The position numbers and the translations under genes were made by a program. A stretch of DNA of 64,000 bases, taken from Fasciola hepatica. Its lineage: Eukaryota > Platyhelminthes > Trematoda > Plagiorchiida > Fasciolidae. The notes below the pieces were generated by a model that searched no databases, was not told where the DNA came from, and saw only the letters and a list, made by a program, of their open reading frames with translations. The DNA lies in assembly GCA_948099385.1 (NCBI GenBank), contig CANUEZ040000129.1, positions 8,004,501 through 8,068,500 of the forward strand. Direction: 5' to 3'. Shown in pieces: positions 1-12,131 of the stretch. Position 1 is the first letter of the stretch, and each line of letters opens with the position of its first letter.

Positions 1-124
1 GTAATCCTGCGGTAAGCAGTCAAATTATAAGCTACTCCACTGTGGCGGATGCTGTGTCACGCTGTAACTTGTGAGGGTAAACTGTATGATCTGTATACAA
101 AAAGTCAAATTCCCACCTGTTCAG

Positions 125-550
125 ATGATAGAGCGCTCGGTGTACTAAGCTGAGGGTGGCAACTATATGTAGGTTCGAATCCCACTGGGGTCAACGACCA
201 ATAAATTTTGGTCATTTTGAAAAATTTATCGTACAGTGTCGAACTCCTCAGACTACTAGAGACTCAAACTTGAAGGACAAACAACCTTCTATAGCACCGA
301 ACAACAGGTCAACCAACGGTAATTTAATATCACACAGCACATCTCAACCAGTGACTTTGCACGGTAGCAATACGTTTCCTGCACGCCGATCCACTACTTC
401 GGCGGAAATCTCCTCAGAAAGCAGTCTAACTGAAACAGATATTCTCTCACATACAACCTACGAAGGACAAAACTGCTGCACAGTGTTTCCATGGCTTTCA
501 GTGGTCGATTGAGTGTTCATGCTGCATGAAGTATCACTATTCCAGATTGA
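125..550 (+). repeat. SINE-like element with tRNA-type head
   Basis: A tRNA-like head is visible: an A-box-like GATAGAGCGCTCGG near 128 and a B-box GGTTCGAATCC near 172. Bases about 470-548 (TTTCCATGGCTTTCAGTGG ... GCATGAAGTATCAC) resemble the tail of another element at 11254-11336, which also follows a B-box. The part between head and tail is not clearly shared, so this may be two adjacent relics. No complete tRNA cloverleaf was seen. Confidence 0.35.
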
Positions 551-2755
551 ATTGAAGAAACTTATGAATAAAAATCGAATGTGAGCTGGATGAATTTAGG
601 ATAAGTCTCCTAACTAAATTTTCTCTCCCCGTTTGTCCATTCCAAAATGCTTTCAGGGACGATATCATGTGAAGCTTTGCTACAACTCTTGTATGCTTTT
701 AACCTACCTCTCCAAGAATAATTCTGCTTCAAAGGCACAAACCTAAGATCCCCAGATCAACTGATATACTTCAGTTCTCGAACCTAAGGTATCTGGAAGT
801 TGGTAATATGGTTATCAGACGAATAAATGATGCCAACATACAAATGACTCTCGTGTGCCGATCATGAATTTGGAACGGCATGGTATCTTATCTTCTCTTC
901 AGTGTATCTTGTACTGCGAGTTGACTGCTGAAAGGTGATACTTGAAAATGGTTGGTAATAAACAATTTAGAACAAAACAGCACGGCAAACAAGCTCGTTG
1001 TCAGTTTTTGTATTCTTTGCAATACGTAACAATTAAGTATGACTCGTAAGGCAAGAAAGATGATCCAGATCTGTCTCTGCACGTGCGTGATTGAGGGTAA
1101 AACTGATCACAAAGTAAAATGATCAAGTGGTTGCCAAGGTGTTTGCAAAACTGGGTGTTTGAACCAACAATTCCTGAAAACTCATGGGGGTTAGGGTGGG
1201 AAGGGGATCGTGCAGCCAGATGCAAACAATTTTGGCTGTGTCTGTAGGATGTGAAATTTGACATGTCTTGGTTGCTAAGGCAAATAACTGTGTGATTAAT
1301 TTAACGCGCACACGCGCACGCACAAAGACAGACTTAGGTCTTCGCTCCCCTCGTGTTATTAGTCATTTTGATTCCTGTGAGTTATTGCGGGCATGATTAA
1401 CAAAAACAAGCTTGTTTGCCGTGCTCTTTTTATTCTCAGTGTCTTCTGTGAGGTATTCCCGACACAAAAGGGGCAGTTTCACTATATTCGGAAATTTCTT
1501 TAGCGCCATGTACGAGGTAAAATACAGACGATAAGCTGAGTTTATTAGTTTTCTACCTAAAATGCCCTGGTGTTAGCGAATAGTAGGTTAACATGTTTAG
1601 ACTGCAAGAGATGCATACATTTTCCAAAATTTTTATAACAAATCATATCTGACGGTGGATTGGGAGTCCACTCAGGCTGGTGGGGCGACGAACACTGTTG
1701 TCTTTCACCGATCCAAAACAATGTTTGAGCCGTGCGATTCAAACTTACCACTATCTAACGCATATAGTTCTACCATTAGTGACCAATGAAAGGTGTTACT
1801 GTTGGGACAGAGGATTTCTACATCCAACACAGAGAAAACAAATATGTGATAATTCGAGTTTCATGGGGTGAACAACTACGTCACTGGAAAATTCTCATGC
1901 ATTTCGTGTGAAATCTCATTTATGCAGTACAGAGACCAACATCACAATCCCAACTCTACCAAGCTCAAAAACGGAAATGTTCATTCGAAATTCCGTCCAA
2001 CGACTTCATTATCCTCACCATGGCTTGATTCTATCCGATCAATTTCTTCCGACTTGACACCAGCATCATGAGCAACATGATAATAACTGATGGATATAAA
2101 TGTAGCTGTGAAGCCGCTTTGACGTGTAATAGCTTACGGAATTTTTACCACATGTTCGTCTTCGTGAGAGTCAGTTATCCCTGTTAACAAAATGTTTCTG
2201 GCGATACCACAACCTTATGGAACGCTCACAGTCATCATCAACCTCACTGTGATAAGGTTCATAAATTCACACTTGTGTACAGGTTGTCAATGATAGCCCG
2301 AAATAATCAAGCATTCTGTAAATATCTTGATACAAGGAGTGGGGACAAAACAATCACAGGATTCGTTGTGCTACGCGAGCTTCGCAAATGGGCAACATGA
2401 AGTCAATGCTATTTCCTTTAGAATCCCAACACAATTCAATACAGATGAGTAGAGCTTTTCAATGGAAGTGGTGACAGAACAGCACAAGCCTATTTATCAG
2501 AAGATTTCGGCAGACCATCTATTACATTCGGCACCGTATTTCTCACTCCCCTGCTACAAAAAGAAAGCGAGACTGAACTTGGAGATGATAATAAAACCAC
2601 TTTTACCACACTGGAAACCGCATGTTAGTCAGTTCATATTCCGGTCATTTATTGATACAAAAACTATTGGGTGAAATGAACACAGCGCGAGTCCGCTGAA
2701 TATTCAGCAGCACTTCGAAAATGAAATTTACATCTATGGATCCAATAAGTGATAA
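551..2755. other. No gene recognised
   Basis: Only short, unrelated open frames are present, with no recognisable domain, no convincing exon and no repeat that recurs elsewhere in the window. A short CA/CG-rich tract (cacacgcgcacgcac) lies near 1308-1322. Confidence 0.4.
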
Positions 2756-2769
2756 ATAAAGAGGGATAT
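2756..2769 (+). repeat. Target-site duplication of PLE-1 (left copy)
   Basis: The 14-nt word ATAAAGAGGGATAT occurs here and again at 4269-4282, exactly flanking the Penelope-like insertion. A direct repeat of this length is expected from target-primed insertion. Confidence 0.75.
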
Positions 2770-2832
2770 TAATGTGTCAGAACCGAGATCGGTTCGGAGT
2801 GTATCGAAAAACGATGCTCCATGTGAAATGTT

Positions 2833-3033
2833 ATGGCAGAATTTTATTGCTCAATAACACAGCGTAGTCGAAATCGTTGGTATGTTGTCGACGTTTCGGT
2901 CACCACGGGTAACCTTTTTCAAGACTGGTTTTACAACCGAATGAAACTGGAATAATAGCTTAGAGCAACTGGGTGTTAGTCACAGTGTGTTCGTGTGTTG
3001 GTCTGTGTGTTTGTGATGTTGTTTTAGTGTAAG
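2833..3033 (-). repeat. Left inverted terminal arm of PLE-1
   Basis: This arm is the reverse complement of 4070-4268 over about 200 nt. Shared landmarks, in opposite orientation, include CTCAATAACACAGCGTAG, the GACGTTTCGGTCACC box and GATGTTGTTTTAGTGTAAG. Similarity stops at 3033, where the RT-derived sequence starts. Confidence 0.85.
2887..2925 (-). ncRNA. Hammerhead-ribozyme-like motif (left arm)
   Basis: Read on the - strand, this is the same 39-nt block as at 4178-4216. It has a GGTTACC/GGTGACC hairpin (7 pairs, one G-U) followed by the GAAAC box and a GTCGAC palindrome. The catalytic CTGATGA box is degenerate (CTTGAAA), so self-cleavage is doubtful. Confidence 0.5.
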
Positions 3034-3054
3034 ATTCGTGGTGGATTGTGAAAT

Positions 3055-3994
3055 GTGGCCAATGCAGTTCTGAAATCAGAACATAGGCATGACTTTCTAC
3101 AATGTCTCAATAATCAGTCTACCTCAATTCAATTCACAATGGAGACTGAGAGCACTGAGAGGGTCATCAGTTTCCTTGACTCTCAACTACAAGTAAACAA
3201 CTCCCGTAGGTTTACAGTGAGCATTCACAGGAAACCTACACATTCCGACAGATATCTTGACTTTAACTCAGCCCATCCACAATACATAAAACGGATACTC
3301 GTATCGTCATTAGCAAACAGAGTCGACAAATTTTGCAACGACGGTGTCACTCAAACAGGAAATGCAACGCTTACACACGGTCCTTCAAAACAACAACTAC
3401 CCACGAGGACTAGTAACCGATGTGTTAAGAAACAAGTCAGCACCACACGACAAGGACCTAGACTGGCTAACCTCCGTTGGTATGCCGTACAGATCGGGCA
3501 CATCGGAGGCAATCAGGAAAGTACTTGGTGCGTATGGTGTTCGCGTTTTCTTCCGAATAGATAACACGTTGCGACGCCATCTCACAAAAACCAATAACTC
3601 TCAACATATACACGAACAGAACAACTGTGTTTACATGACCAACTGCAAAGAATGCCCCGCTCAGTACATTGGGCAAACATGCAGACAGGTCAAAACCAGA
3701 ATTGCAGAACACAAAAGTAAAGAAAAATGCAGACCGAGGGACCAAATGGCTTTAAGAAAGTTAGAACGCGACTCTGCAATCGCACTTCACGCCATATCCG
3801 AAAACCACACCATCGATTACGAAAACACCGGAATCCTCCAATGTGGGCTCCGTATGTACACCGAACGTCTCTACGCGGAGGCTCTGGCAATTAACGCACG
3901 TCAGTCGTGTCTCAACCGCAACGATGGTGCAGAGATTTCAAGCATATGGATGGCACTTACGACGCGGATGGATAAACACCAAAACGGGTCATAG
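3055..3994 (+). pseudogene. PLE-1 reverse-transcriptase tail plus GIY-YIG endonuclease, frameshifted
   Basis: Bases 3055-3340 read in one frame as the RT C-terminal region, with the PLE-typical order IQFTMETES ... ISFLDSQL ... RKPTHSDRYLDF and a SAHPQYIKR block. From about 3344 the reading moves one frame over and continues to 3994 with a Cys-rich linker (YMTNCKECP) and the GIY-YIG core QYIGQTCRQVKTRIAEHKS, ending after LAINARQSCLNR. In PLEs this endonuclease nicks the target for reverse transcription. The frameshift and the loss of the RT palm make it a pseudogene. Homology to PLE RT and GIY-YIG domains is clear from the motifs; the exact subfamily was not determined. Confidence 0.85.
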
Positions 3995-4069
3995 CACCTT
4001 GTTGACCTCAAATGACCCCACTAACACGGACACATAGTATGGACGGAGATTCAATCCACCCACCCACCC

Positions 4070-4268
4070 CTTACACTAAAACAACATCACAAACACACAG
4101 ACCAACACACGAACACACTGTGACTAACACCCAGTTGCTCTAAGTTATTATTCCAGTTTCATTCGGTTGTAAAACCAGTCTTGAAAAAGGTTACCCGTGG
4201 TGACCGAAACGTCGACAACCTACCAACGATTTCGACTACGCTGTGTTATTGAGCGATAAAATTCTACC
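4070..4268 (+). repeat. Right inverted terminal arm of PLE-1
   Basis: This is the inverted partner of 2833-3033. It starts at CTTACACTAAAACAACATC and ends at the right target-site duplication. It carries the + strand copy of the hammerhead-like motif. Confidence 0.85.
4178..4216 (+). ncRNA. Hammerhead-ribozyme-like motif (right arm)
   Basis: The order is CTTGAAAA, then AGGTTACC-CGT-GGTGACC (stem II plus loop), then GAAAC and GTCGAC. This matches the order of a minimal hammerhead (CUGAUGA, stem II, GAAA) that PLE terminal repeats are known to carry. The first conserved box is degenerate, so this is called a relic rather than an active ribozyme. Confidence 0.5.
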
Positions 4269-4282
4269 ATAAAGAGGGATAT

Positions 4283-5555
4283 GTTTATTTCATATATTTA
4301 GAAGATCAAATAACTATAGTGAAATGAATCGAACTGAGGAATCGGTATTGAACATATTCGATTAGGAGAATGAGGTGAAAATTTCAGATGCTGTAGGCGT
4401 TTCACAGGAGATGGTGTTGTACAGCTTCGTGACTACATACGATGATGAGCTCCATGTGATTGAAATCATCGTGAACAAAAACAACAAAACCTATCTGGGA
4501 TTCACTGTTTTGTCATTTACTTATTTGTCAGGGAGACACAAATTATTCCTTCCATAAAACAAGTCACAAACAAGTTCGAGCATGCCAGGCGGATTCGATT
4601 AGACAATAATCGTCAGACCACCTAAAGCTTGACACTTTTGGCTGATCAAAACGTTGTGTGCTTGTGGGCAGAAATCGGATGAGTGATCAATAGCTCTAAC
4701 TGTCCAGTGCATCGTCAGTCCCTCAATGCTTTAACTTGACTGGATGCCCGAGTATGAGAACGTTCCATTTTCACCTAAAATACCGTGTTGTCAATTTACG
4801 TAGCATCGATTCAACGTATTATATTACCGTCTTTTGATTTGTCATTGAGGTCTTTAGCGATAGGAGTCGCGAGCAGAGTTTTGGTTCACAGGCCGTACCT
4901 AAAACTCCAGAGTAACGAAAGCGAGCATCTTCGTACACTTGTTTGTCTTCATAGAACATATTTATACAAATCAATTCTGAAATAAAATCAATATGAAATC
5001 CTGCATCCTTAGCTTTCGTGTTGTTTGGGTGCGTGGTTTTACGTCGGAGTGATTTTATTGCGTTTCATCTATCTAAGCATTCTGAATAGTACAATAGACC
5101 ACGGCCTAAATGCACTGATGGGAGAACTCATAACAACAATTTTGTTCCATCTGCCTTCGAAAGCAAACGTTGTATGGAAGAGAGATAAAGTCGTGAGAAC
5201 GAGCGTCCCTCTTTTATGTCTGATCTAAATAAAATGACGTCATCCATTGGACTTTGTACTCCTTTTGGAATAAAAAGCTTTTTCACGTCAGCAGCCTTTA
5301 CATGGGAAGAATGCTAGGGATAAATCCTGGAGGAAGAGGTGGGAAATAAAAAAGAAACAGAAGAGCAAAAGAGAAAATTATTTTAGAAGTACGAATTCTT
5401 GGACGGTGAAAATTGGGCAGCAAATCAAGTAAATTTCTGGTGATGTTGGGGCTGTGTGAGTGATAACGCGGGTGATATTTCACCGGTGATGGCTGTACAT
5501 GAATAAGAATAAAAATAGATGACCAGTAAAGCACACTCCAGAAGCATATCAGTTC
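4283..5555. other. No gene recognised
   Basis: AT-rich sequence with only short open frames. No domain, canonical exon or recurring repeat was recognised. Confidence 0.4.
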
Positions 5556-6035
5556 TATCAACGTTTATGGAAGCCGTAGTTACAAGACATCTTCAGTCTT
5601 AACTGGAATGCCATGCATTCATGAGTGATCACCAGTATGGGTTTCATCTGCTTGGTTCAACTGGGGATTTGTCGGCATACACCTCAAATAGCTTGCCCTC
5701 TTCGTTTAAAAATCACATCGAATCGCATTCGATGCTCCTAGATGTCTAAAAATCCTTTGATCAAGCATGAGTAGACGTTTGTTGTCCGAACTATCTGAAC
5801 TAATATTGTCACTCGAACTGATTTCTTGTGCAGAAAGTTCACTGATCATGCGCTTCATTGTGATTCAATAAGGCGGGGCTCTGACAGGCATACACAAAGT
5901 TAATACGGTTGTCCTCCGAGGCCCCTTACAACCGCTACACACTATTCTTGTCTTTCCCTAATAACATTCGTTCCACCAATTCCTGCCCTGTATATGCTTT
6001 TTGCCGACAATAACTCTCTCCACCGCTGTGTGTCC
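5556..6035 (+). pseudogene. LINE reverse-transcriptase relic (CR1/Jockey-like)
   Basis: Translated piecewise with frame changes, the segment shows the landmarks of non-LTR RTs in the right order. These are HLQS near the start, DHQYGFHLLGSTGDL (usual form HQxGFRxxxST), MLLDVSKSFDQA (LDxSKAFD, motif A), a VLRGPLQP-like block where GVPQGSxLxP is expected, and PALYMLFADNNSLH (the YADD box changed to FADN). Many stops and frameshifts show an old, dead copy. Clade assignment is tentative. Confidence 0.55.
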
Positions 6036-6059
6036 TAACCGTTTTTTCTTGCCTTATCC

Positions 6060-6353
6060 TCAGAAATTCTTCATAATCACTTCAATCTGTGTATGTGACT
6101 GAATTCCGACCTTAATGGGATCATTGCTTGGAGACCAGCCCATCGGATTTCCTTCAGGGCCGCAAAACACTGCTAGTCTCTCCATCAACTTAAAACGAGA
6201 TTTGTACTGCCCAACCATCAGCTTTGATTTGATGTTTCCTAATTCATCATATTTCTTGGTTATTCTTGGCTCTCTCTTCCATAATTTGCTTTTCTGGTAC
6301 CTTCTTGTAATTGTTCGTGCCTGCAGAGTATCGAAAAGATGGACTTTTCTCAT
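6060..6353 (-). CDS. Unrecognised basic open frame
   Basis: This 97-codon frame on the - strand is Lys/Arg-rich in its first half (RRYQKSKLWKREPRITKKYD) and ends QTQIEVIMKNF-like before a stop. A possible acceptor (CTCTGCAG) lies within its first 40 codons. It is not a family I recognise. It sits just downstream of the LINE relic on the other strand and may be chance or an exon of a minus-strand gene. Confidence 0.15.
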   Translation of the reverse strand: MRKVHLFDTLQARTITRRYQKSKLWKREPRITKKYDELGNIKSKLMVGQYKSRFKLMERLAVFCGPEGNPMGWSPSNDPIKVGIQSHTQIEVIMKNF

Positions 6354-6479
6354 TTAAGTAGTATCTACAGATGGATGAACAAAGATTCTCGGAAGCACTC
6401 GACCGATTTCGCGATTCTTGCAGCTTATTGTGTATGTTTATCTGGTGCTTCTCCGTCCACTGTCCTCTGTCCATTGTTC

Positions 6480-7755
6480 ACCCATCTGTGGATGCTGTTT
6501 AAATCAGAAATGCCAACTCGTAACTAAGATGTCGTCGTTCTTGAGTTTATCTGCATCTAACCCACTTAGAACTACAGGCGAACCACCGTTGTGGTTTCTC
6601 AGTAGACTCTTCAAGTAAGAGCTTCCAATTACATTCCTGATAAACAGACTAGATTATTGTGACAGAGGTTGACTTTCTTTCTCAAGCTGGATGTATTTTA
6701 CACCCACTGACCTTTCTGTTCTGTAAAAGACCCATTTTCTTCTGATCCTGAACACTTCAATGACGTTTGTGTCAGGACCTCGTCTCTGTTGTTACCTCTC
6801 CTCGATCATGCCCAGTGCAAAGTCACCCAAATGATCAGCAACCCAAAGCTAACTATAACTTTCAAGCCACTGGCCCATTACAGGAAAACTGCTTCTCTCC
6901 CTCTCTTCCTTTTCTTCCAATGCTACAATTGGTCCCGCACTCTAGAACTTGCTTCTATGTTTCCCGCTCCCATTGCTTTCCCCTCGTGCAAACAAAGGGT
7001 CATTTACATGAAGTGACTAACCTAACTTACCTCACTACCATTTGTAATTCCTCATTTTTCTCCGACCAACGAACAATTATGGAGCAACCTAACTTCTTCT
7101 ACACTTCCTCTCCTACCGGTGGACGTATACATGCAGTGCACCAACATTTTGTTACAGATGAAAAAAGGTTTGGTTTGGTATTAATAAACAGTTTCCAACT
7201 GGGTTGTGTTCCTTTCAGCGAGAGATTAAAGGGGAAATAACTTCTTCATGAGGTTTCGTAAAAAGCTAAGCTTTTACCTTCTTCACATGGGCCAAAACTC
7301 GAGCAAGATAGAGTACAGAAGGAAGACGATGGGTAGTGCTCAGACCTATTCTAAAAATGTGCTGGAATGAGGGACGAGTGGATGATTGTGAGCGACAAAC
7401 GCACAAGGTCGTGTGCAACGGATGAATGGGGTCCTGGAGAGTGTTGTGCACAAGGCTCAGAAAATAATCAATGGGCCGATCACTGAGTTCAGTCAAAAGA
7501 GTATCAATCAGATACGAAAACGCGGTGCACAGTTTCTAAGTCTTATGTCAGAAGGCTGTGAAATGTCACAGGGGGACAGAAAAGCATGACAGGAGGAACA
7601 TTTGAACATGAACTTGGAAATAATTGACCCTTCTGTCCAAAAAGGTCTGAGTTTCCGTAGTTGGAAAGAGCGGCGTCGCAGTTGTCCATCGTGACTATTC
7701 TCAAGCCACTTCCTATCGCACAAAACATCCTTAGACAATCGAGATTTACTCACTT
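6480..7755. other. No gene recognised
   Basis: Contains scattered open frames on both strands (the longest is 157 codons at 6767-7240 on +) with no recognisable motif, no splice pattern and no paralogue elsewhere in the window. Confidence 0.35.
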
Positions 7756-7759
7756 CGTT

Positions 7760-7915
7760 GATCGACGATGGTCAAACGGCCATCACAGTGGGCCTTGGAC
7801 CCTCCGTTCCCGGGTTCGAATCCCTGCGACACCGCCGATCACTCGTCAGTTGGCGACCTTAAATTGGTCACGACTCTCTCGTGAAATATCGTATTACTAT
7901 CATATAATAAAAAGA
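7760..7915 (+). repeat. SINE-like element, copy 1 of type B
   Basis: The tRNA-like head has an A-box-like GATGGTCAAACGGCC and the B-box GGGTTCGAATCCC near 7812. It is followed by a body GTTGGCGACCTTAAATTGGTCAC and an ATAATAAAAAGAAAGTAAATG tail. The same head, body and tail order recurs at 9335-9512. Confidence 0.55.
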
Positions 7916-7919
7916 AAGT

Positions 7920-9330
7920 AAATGAAAAACAAAAGAATTTGATGCACTTTCAACGGGTAGTGAAAAACACACTTTGTAAGCTCAACAAGAGAATTACGGT
8001 AAAAACCATATGCACTGTTATAGTTTACTTGTTTTAGCCTCAAGAGGGCCAGCTAAAAAATGCACCAGAATTACAATCGGGAAAACTGACTGGTATTTGA
8101 ACGTGGAGTGTATTTATGCCATGTAGTATATAAGGTTTTTTAGGAGGAACATGAGACGAATTCCGAGTACTGAGCTGAAATTCAAGTCGGGAAAACTTGG
8201 AATCAAACATCATCTGGGAAAGAGCTTAGCAACATGAATAGTTTCCTAAGGTGTGAAAGGAGGAAAATGGTACAAACTTACAACCATTGCTTTACCGCGT
8301 TTGAAATAAAGACTGGAGGAGTCCCGACAAAGAAACAAGTTTCAATACCGATCCCGCAACTTAGCGCTATATAGCGGCGTTATTCTTAGAATCAGAAGTG
8401 AACTCTCGCCGTTTTCTAGTAGTACATCGACTAAACACGTCCCTCTTTGAACTGAAGTTTACTACGGTCACTGAACAGCACGTTCTTCAGCCCTGATAGA
8501 ATCCCAACTAACTCACTGGCGAATCCACTTCTGCAGTGGTATATGGATAGAGCATTGTCTTGGCTACCTAAAACCATGAACTTCTAAACCGGTCCGACAA
8601 GATAATTGCCCAAACAGGCTTCTAAACATGGTACTCGTGCTCCGCGTCATAAAGGAATACATGGGAAACAGAAGCTATTCGGTACAAATAAAATTAAGTT
8701 TGAGGTAACTAACAGTTTGTAATTTTTGACAGTGATCCTTGAAATCACCCGAACCAGTGTTTAGTTTGCGCACTGAATTTCAGTAACTTTAGAAGGCGGT
8801 TTGGAATCCCATATTGAGGTAGTCGTGTGTTTACCATGCTTATGAAGGCCTGAGGTGCAAGCGCCACAAAGCACTATCACTCATGATTTTTAAGCTCGAA
8901 TTGGAGACCCATTTTACCTAGTCAATCAGGCAAGGTTAAGAACCGAGAGAGAAGGCTGTGCGGTATCGTTGTCATTGTTTGAGAACTTGGACGAATAGTG
9001 ATCATATTCAAAAATTACATTGCTGGCTCAGTCTTTCCAAGCTCGTACACAAAAATTCCGCTTTAGCCAGATGGGTCATTACATTGTCACTTATCGAACT
9101 GATAACTCGGTGAGAAATTAAGCGCAGTACTTGTTCCAGTGTTTTGATGTTGCTCACCATGTGTGTGTATGGCATGAACTTGTGGGATACTGATATTTGT
9201 ATACCTGACCAAGTTGGAAATGTTCTCATAGGACTAATGAGTGAGTCAATATCATATCATACTCCAGTGAAATACCGTGCAAAATTAGAATGTATCCATT
9301 GCTCAATAAATAATTAAGCAGCATGTTTAT
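7920..9330. other. No gene recognised
   Basis: No exon, domain or repeat copy was identified. Open frames are short and without recognisable motifs. Confidence 0.4.
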
Positions 9331-9334
9331 CAAA

Positions 9335-9512
9335 CTAACCGACAGTGATCAAACGGTCAACAGCGTTAATTGTGGGAGCTTTTGTTCTGGGTTCGAGTCT
9401 CCGCGCCTCGTGCCGGTAATTTTCCCCCGTTGGCAGCCTTAAGTTGGCCACAACTCCCTTTCTAAAATATTTTGCTATTATTGTACGATAAAAAGGGAGT
9501 GAATAGCAGTTT
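9335..9512 (+). repeat. SINE-like element, copy 2 of type B
   Basis: Second member of the 7760 family: CAGTGATCAAACGGTCAAC head, B-box GGGTTCGAGTCTCC near 9391, body GTTGGCAGCCTTAAGTTGGCC and tail GATAAAAAGGGAGTGAATAG. Identity to copy 1 is highest in the body and tail. Confidence 0.55.
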
Positions 9513-9514
9513 GT

Positions 9515-11140
9515 GAAATTATGTACCCCGCTCATACATGTGTGACAATGCTTAGCTCACCTATTACAAACTATAGATACACTGTACAGTTCTCTCAACC
9601 GGGTCGTCATTAGCATCATTCATTCCCATTTGCCGAGTCCCATTTGGGTTTAAAATCACGGGTGGTTGTTCAGAGATATAAGTTATACAGTTCATATTTA
9701 AGCAATGTAGGTTGACCTGCGTCCGCCTGTTTCAGATCAAAACGACTTGATCTGACGCTCGTCTCATATTCTCATTGGACGTTAGCAAACGATCAACTGT
9801 GAATTTCAAGCAGCCATCTGATGTCATATGTTAAAGAACTTCTTTAAACGCCGGCTTACCATGCAGTTTCACCGAACACACACTCCACATATTACTAGTT
9901 GGACTGTTAAAGTAGTAATCCAGTCAAAGCACAGAAGTGCGGAAAGTGAAACCAAAACTGTTTAGTGGTCGGTTGGGTTGCGATTATGTCTGCTTGGGAT
10001 TCCACATTTTCCGTACATTAAATTTCCCAACGCCACCGAAGCTGTCAAAAATCCGAAGAAAAGCTATTCAGTAAATTGTTGGCGTTTCAGCTGCAGCACC
10101 ATCTCTACCGGCACTGTTTATTGCTTGACAGTTTACATCCGTTCCCGATCACTAGATGTTGCAAAATGAACGACGGAGTTTCAGGGCATCAAAACAGAAC
10201 GACTGTGTCGGAGTTTTCCCGATACACACCATAAAGGGCTCACCTCGGGAATTTTTAACCTCCTATCGAATATCAGAATAGAATTTGGCAATATACAGTA
10301 CAATCGTAAAAGGAATTTTGGGGGACCAGGATATGGGAGGAGGTAAATCAATCGGGATTCGCACGAGAACATCCATTCGTTATTAGCTTATCCATATCAC
10401 ATTACCAATGATCACAAAATAGTCGGTGAGCGTTTGTTCATTGACCAAAGATCCACAAACTAAACGCGGGAAAATCGATCAACTCAGGTTCGTATTGGGA
10501 TGTAGACAAGACGAAAAAGGAGGATAAAACCCACTCAGAAAATTGCTTCAAATTGTTTTCTTATATCGATCACATGCATTTCGGCGGGCAGGAATATCCA
10601 GACGTCAGCGTACACGTTATGAAGTGCGGCTGAAAGATGTGGGTCAGCGAGTAAACAGCTGTTCCATTTTGTTCTTCAGTAACACAAACAACTTACGATC
10701 TTATGGTCCGATGAGACCACCATATATCGTGTGCACTTCAAATTTGAGTAACGAATGTGGGGGATATTGGCCTCGTGATCTGCATTTAGTTTTATATTGT
10801 ACAACAAACATTGTTTTTCTGTGTTGTGACTTGTCATGCAATGTGAACGTGCAAACCATTGAAAACCATGAAAGTGCTCTACAGTTGTTTCATCCTTGTC
10901 AGGAATCCATCAGCAATGCGCGATGGCTCATAATATGTAAAAATCTACTCTCCTGTTACTCATGCTCATAAATTAGCCAGCCCTGTGTATTGTTACCAAC
11001 AGAATTTCTTTTTTGCACTTAGGCCCCTAAAGTAAGCCGTCCAGCAAAGGAGTCAATCGGTGTGCGGGAAATGCTCTGTAAACATTGAATCCAGTGTCGG
11101 AAGGTTGCCGTATCATCTAGTGTATAGGTTCAATAAAATG
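9515..11140. other. No gene recognised
   Basis: Unique-looking sequence. The longest frame (10543-10971, 142 codons) shows no recognisable motif or signal peptide and no good exon borders. Confidence 0.35.
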
Positions 11141-11144
11141 TTGG

Positions 11145-11340
11145 CAGCTAACCCGAGTAGCTTCGTGGTTCATTTGTTCAACTTATAAACCTCCATTCTG
11201 GGTTTGAGTCTCCATATGGAGCTCGGTGGATTTGCACTGCTGAAGACACCCAACAAGACTAAAACAGCTGTACGGTGCTACCATGGTTTTGAATGATTTA
11301 AGGGTTCACACTGCATGATGAATCACATTATACAAAAATC
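11145..11340 (+). repeat. SINE-like element with B-box GGGTTTGAGTCTCC
   Basis: An A-box-like GTAGCTTCGTGGTTCA, then a B-box near 11200, then a tail (CTACCATGGTTTTGAATG ... CACTGCATGATGAATCAC) shared with 470-548. Confidence 0.45.
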
Positions 11341-11344
11341 TAAT

Positions 11345-12088
11345 CTTCTACTACTCAGACTATTGTTTGTATTCGGAAACATAACAGATAAAAACCGTGA
11401 GTAGTAGGAGGTCGAATCGTGAAAAAGTTAACTACGTCATAGATAAGGGAAAAATCCGGACGGTTGCACATACATGTGATATACCACTTCCAATAAAACT
11501 TGGATCGCTGTGTAAGAATCCTGTTTTACTCATACTCATAGAAATTCCCAGGAAACGGTATTCGTTTAATTACTTACTCGACAATAATGGTTCACTTATG
11601 CTGAATAATTATGAAAGTCGAATGCTACTTTTCCGATCATTGATTCGACTAGATAGTCTCGCTAAAACGAGACTGAAAAACAGAGTGATGCAACAAACGT
11701 GTTTTGCTATCTGCTCATAGATTGAATTGTCCAAAATTGGTCTGGAGCATTTGAAAGCATAAGGATCAGACCAATGTTGATCATTTTTTTAATAAACATT
11801 TTTCTGCAGAAATTTTCCGGATGTCGGGAGTAGGTATTGACCGAGTTCATTGAATGAATTCCTCCTGTTCTAATTTCTGTGAAAATTCTCTACTAGTGCA
11901 ACGTTCATAGTCTCTTAGAATATACTTTTGTAGCGGAAAAACCGATAAAAACCAATCTTCCATTTTGTACTTTGGATGGGAAAACGATGAATGAAATTCA
12001 CCACAGAGTGGGCAGTTGTCTCTTATTAGGTTGATGGCTGAAGTGAATGACCAGCATATAACTACCCGGAACATTACACGCACATGTT

Positions 12089-12131
<43 letters not shown>

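Larger units (their letters stand above)
2770..4268 (+). mobile_element. Penelope-like retroelement PLE-1, 5'-truncated
   Basis: This 1.5-kb insertion is bounded by a 14-nt target-site duplication. It has two inverted terminal segments of about 200 nt (2833-3033 and 4070-4268) around a coding core with the end of a PLE reverse transcriptase and a GIY-YIG endonuclease. The catalytic RT palm (FxVDV, YVDD) is absent, so the copy is 5'-truncated. The coding core is frameshifted near 3340-3350. PLEs are known to insert with LTR-like terminal repeats that may lie in inverted orientation and to carry hammerhead ribozyme motifs, and both traits are seen here. The copy is presumably inactive. Confidence 0.85.

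Noticed and set aside
6767..7240. 157-codon open frame as a gene
   Set aside because: Composition looks random, with no start context, motif, exon borders or paralogue.
7760..7840. Possible tRNA gene around GGGTTCGAATCCC
   Set aside because: A and B boxes are present but no complete cloverleaf can be drawn, and the same head with the same non-tRNA body recurs at 9335, so it is a SINE-like repeat.
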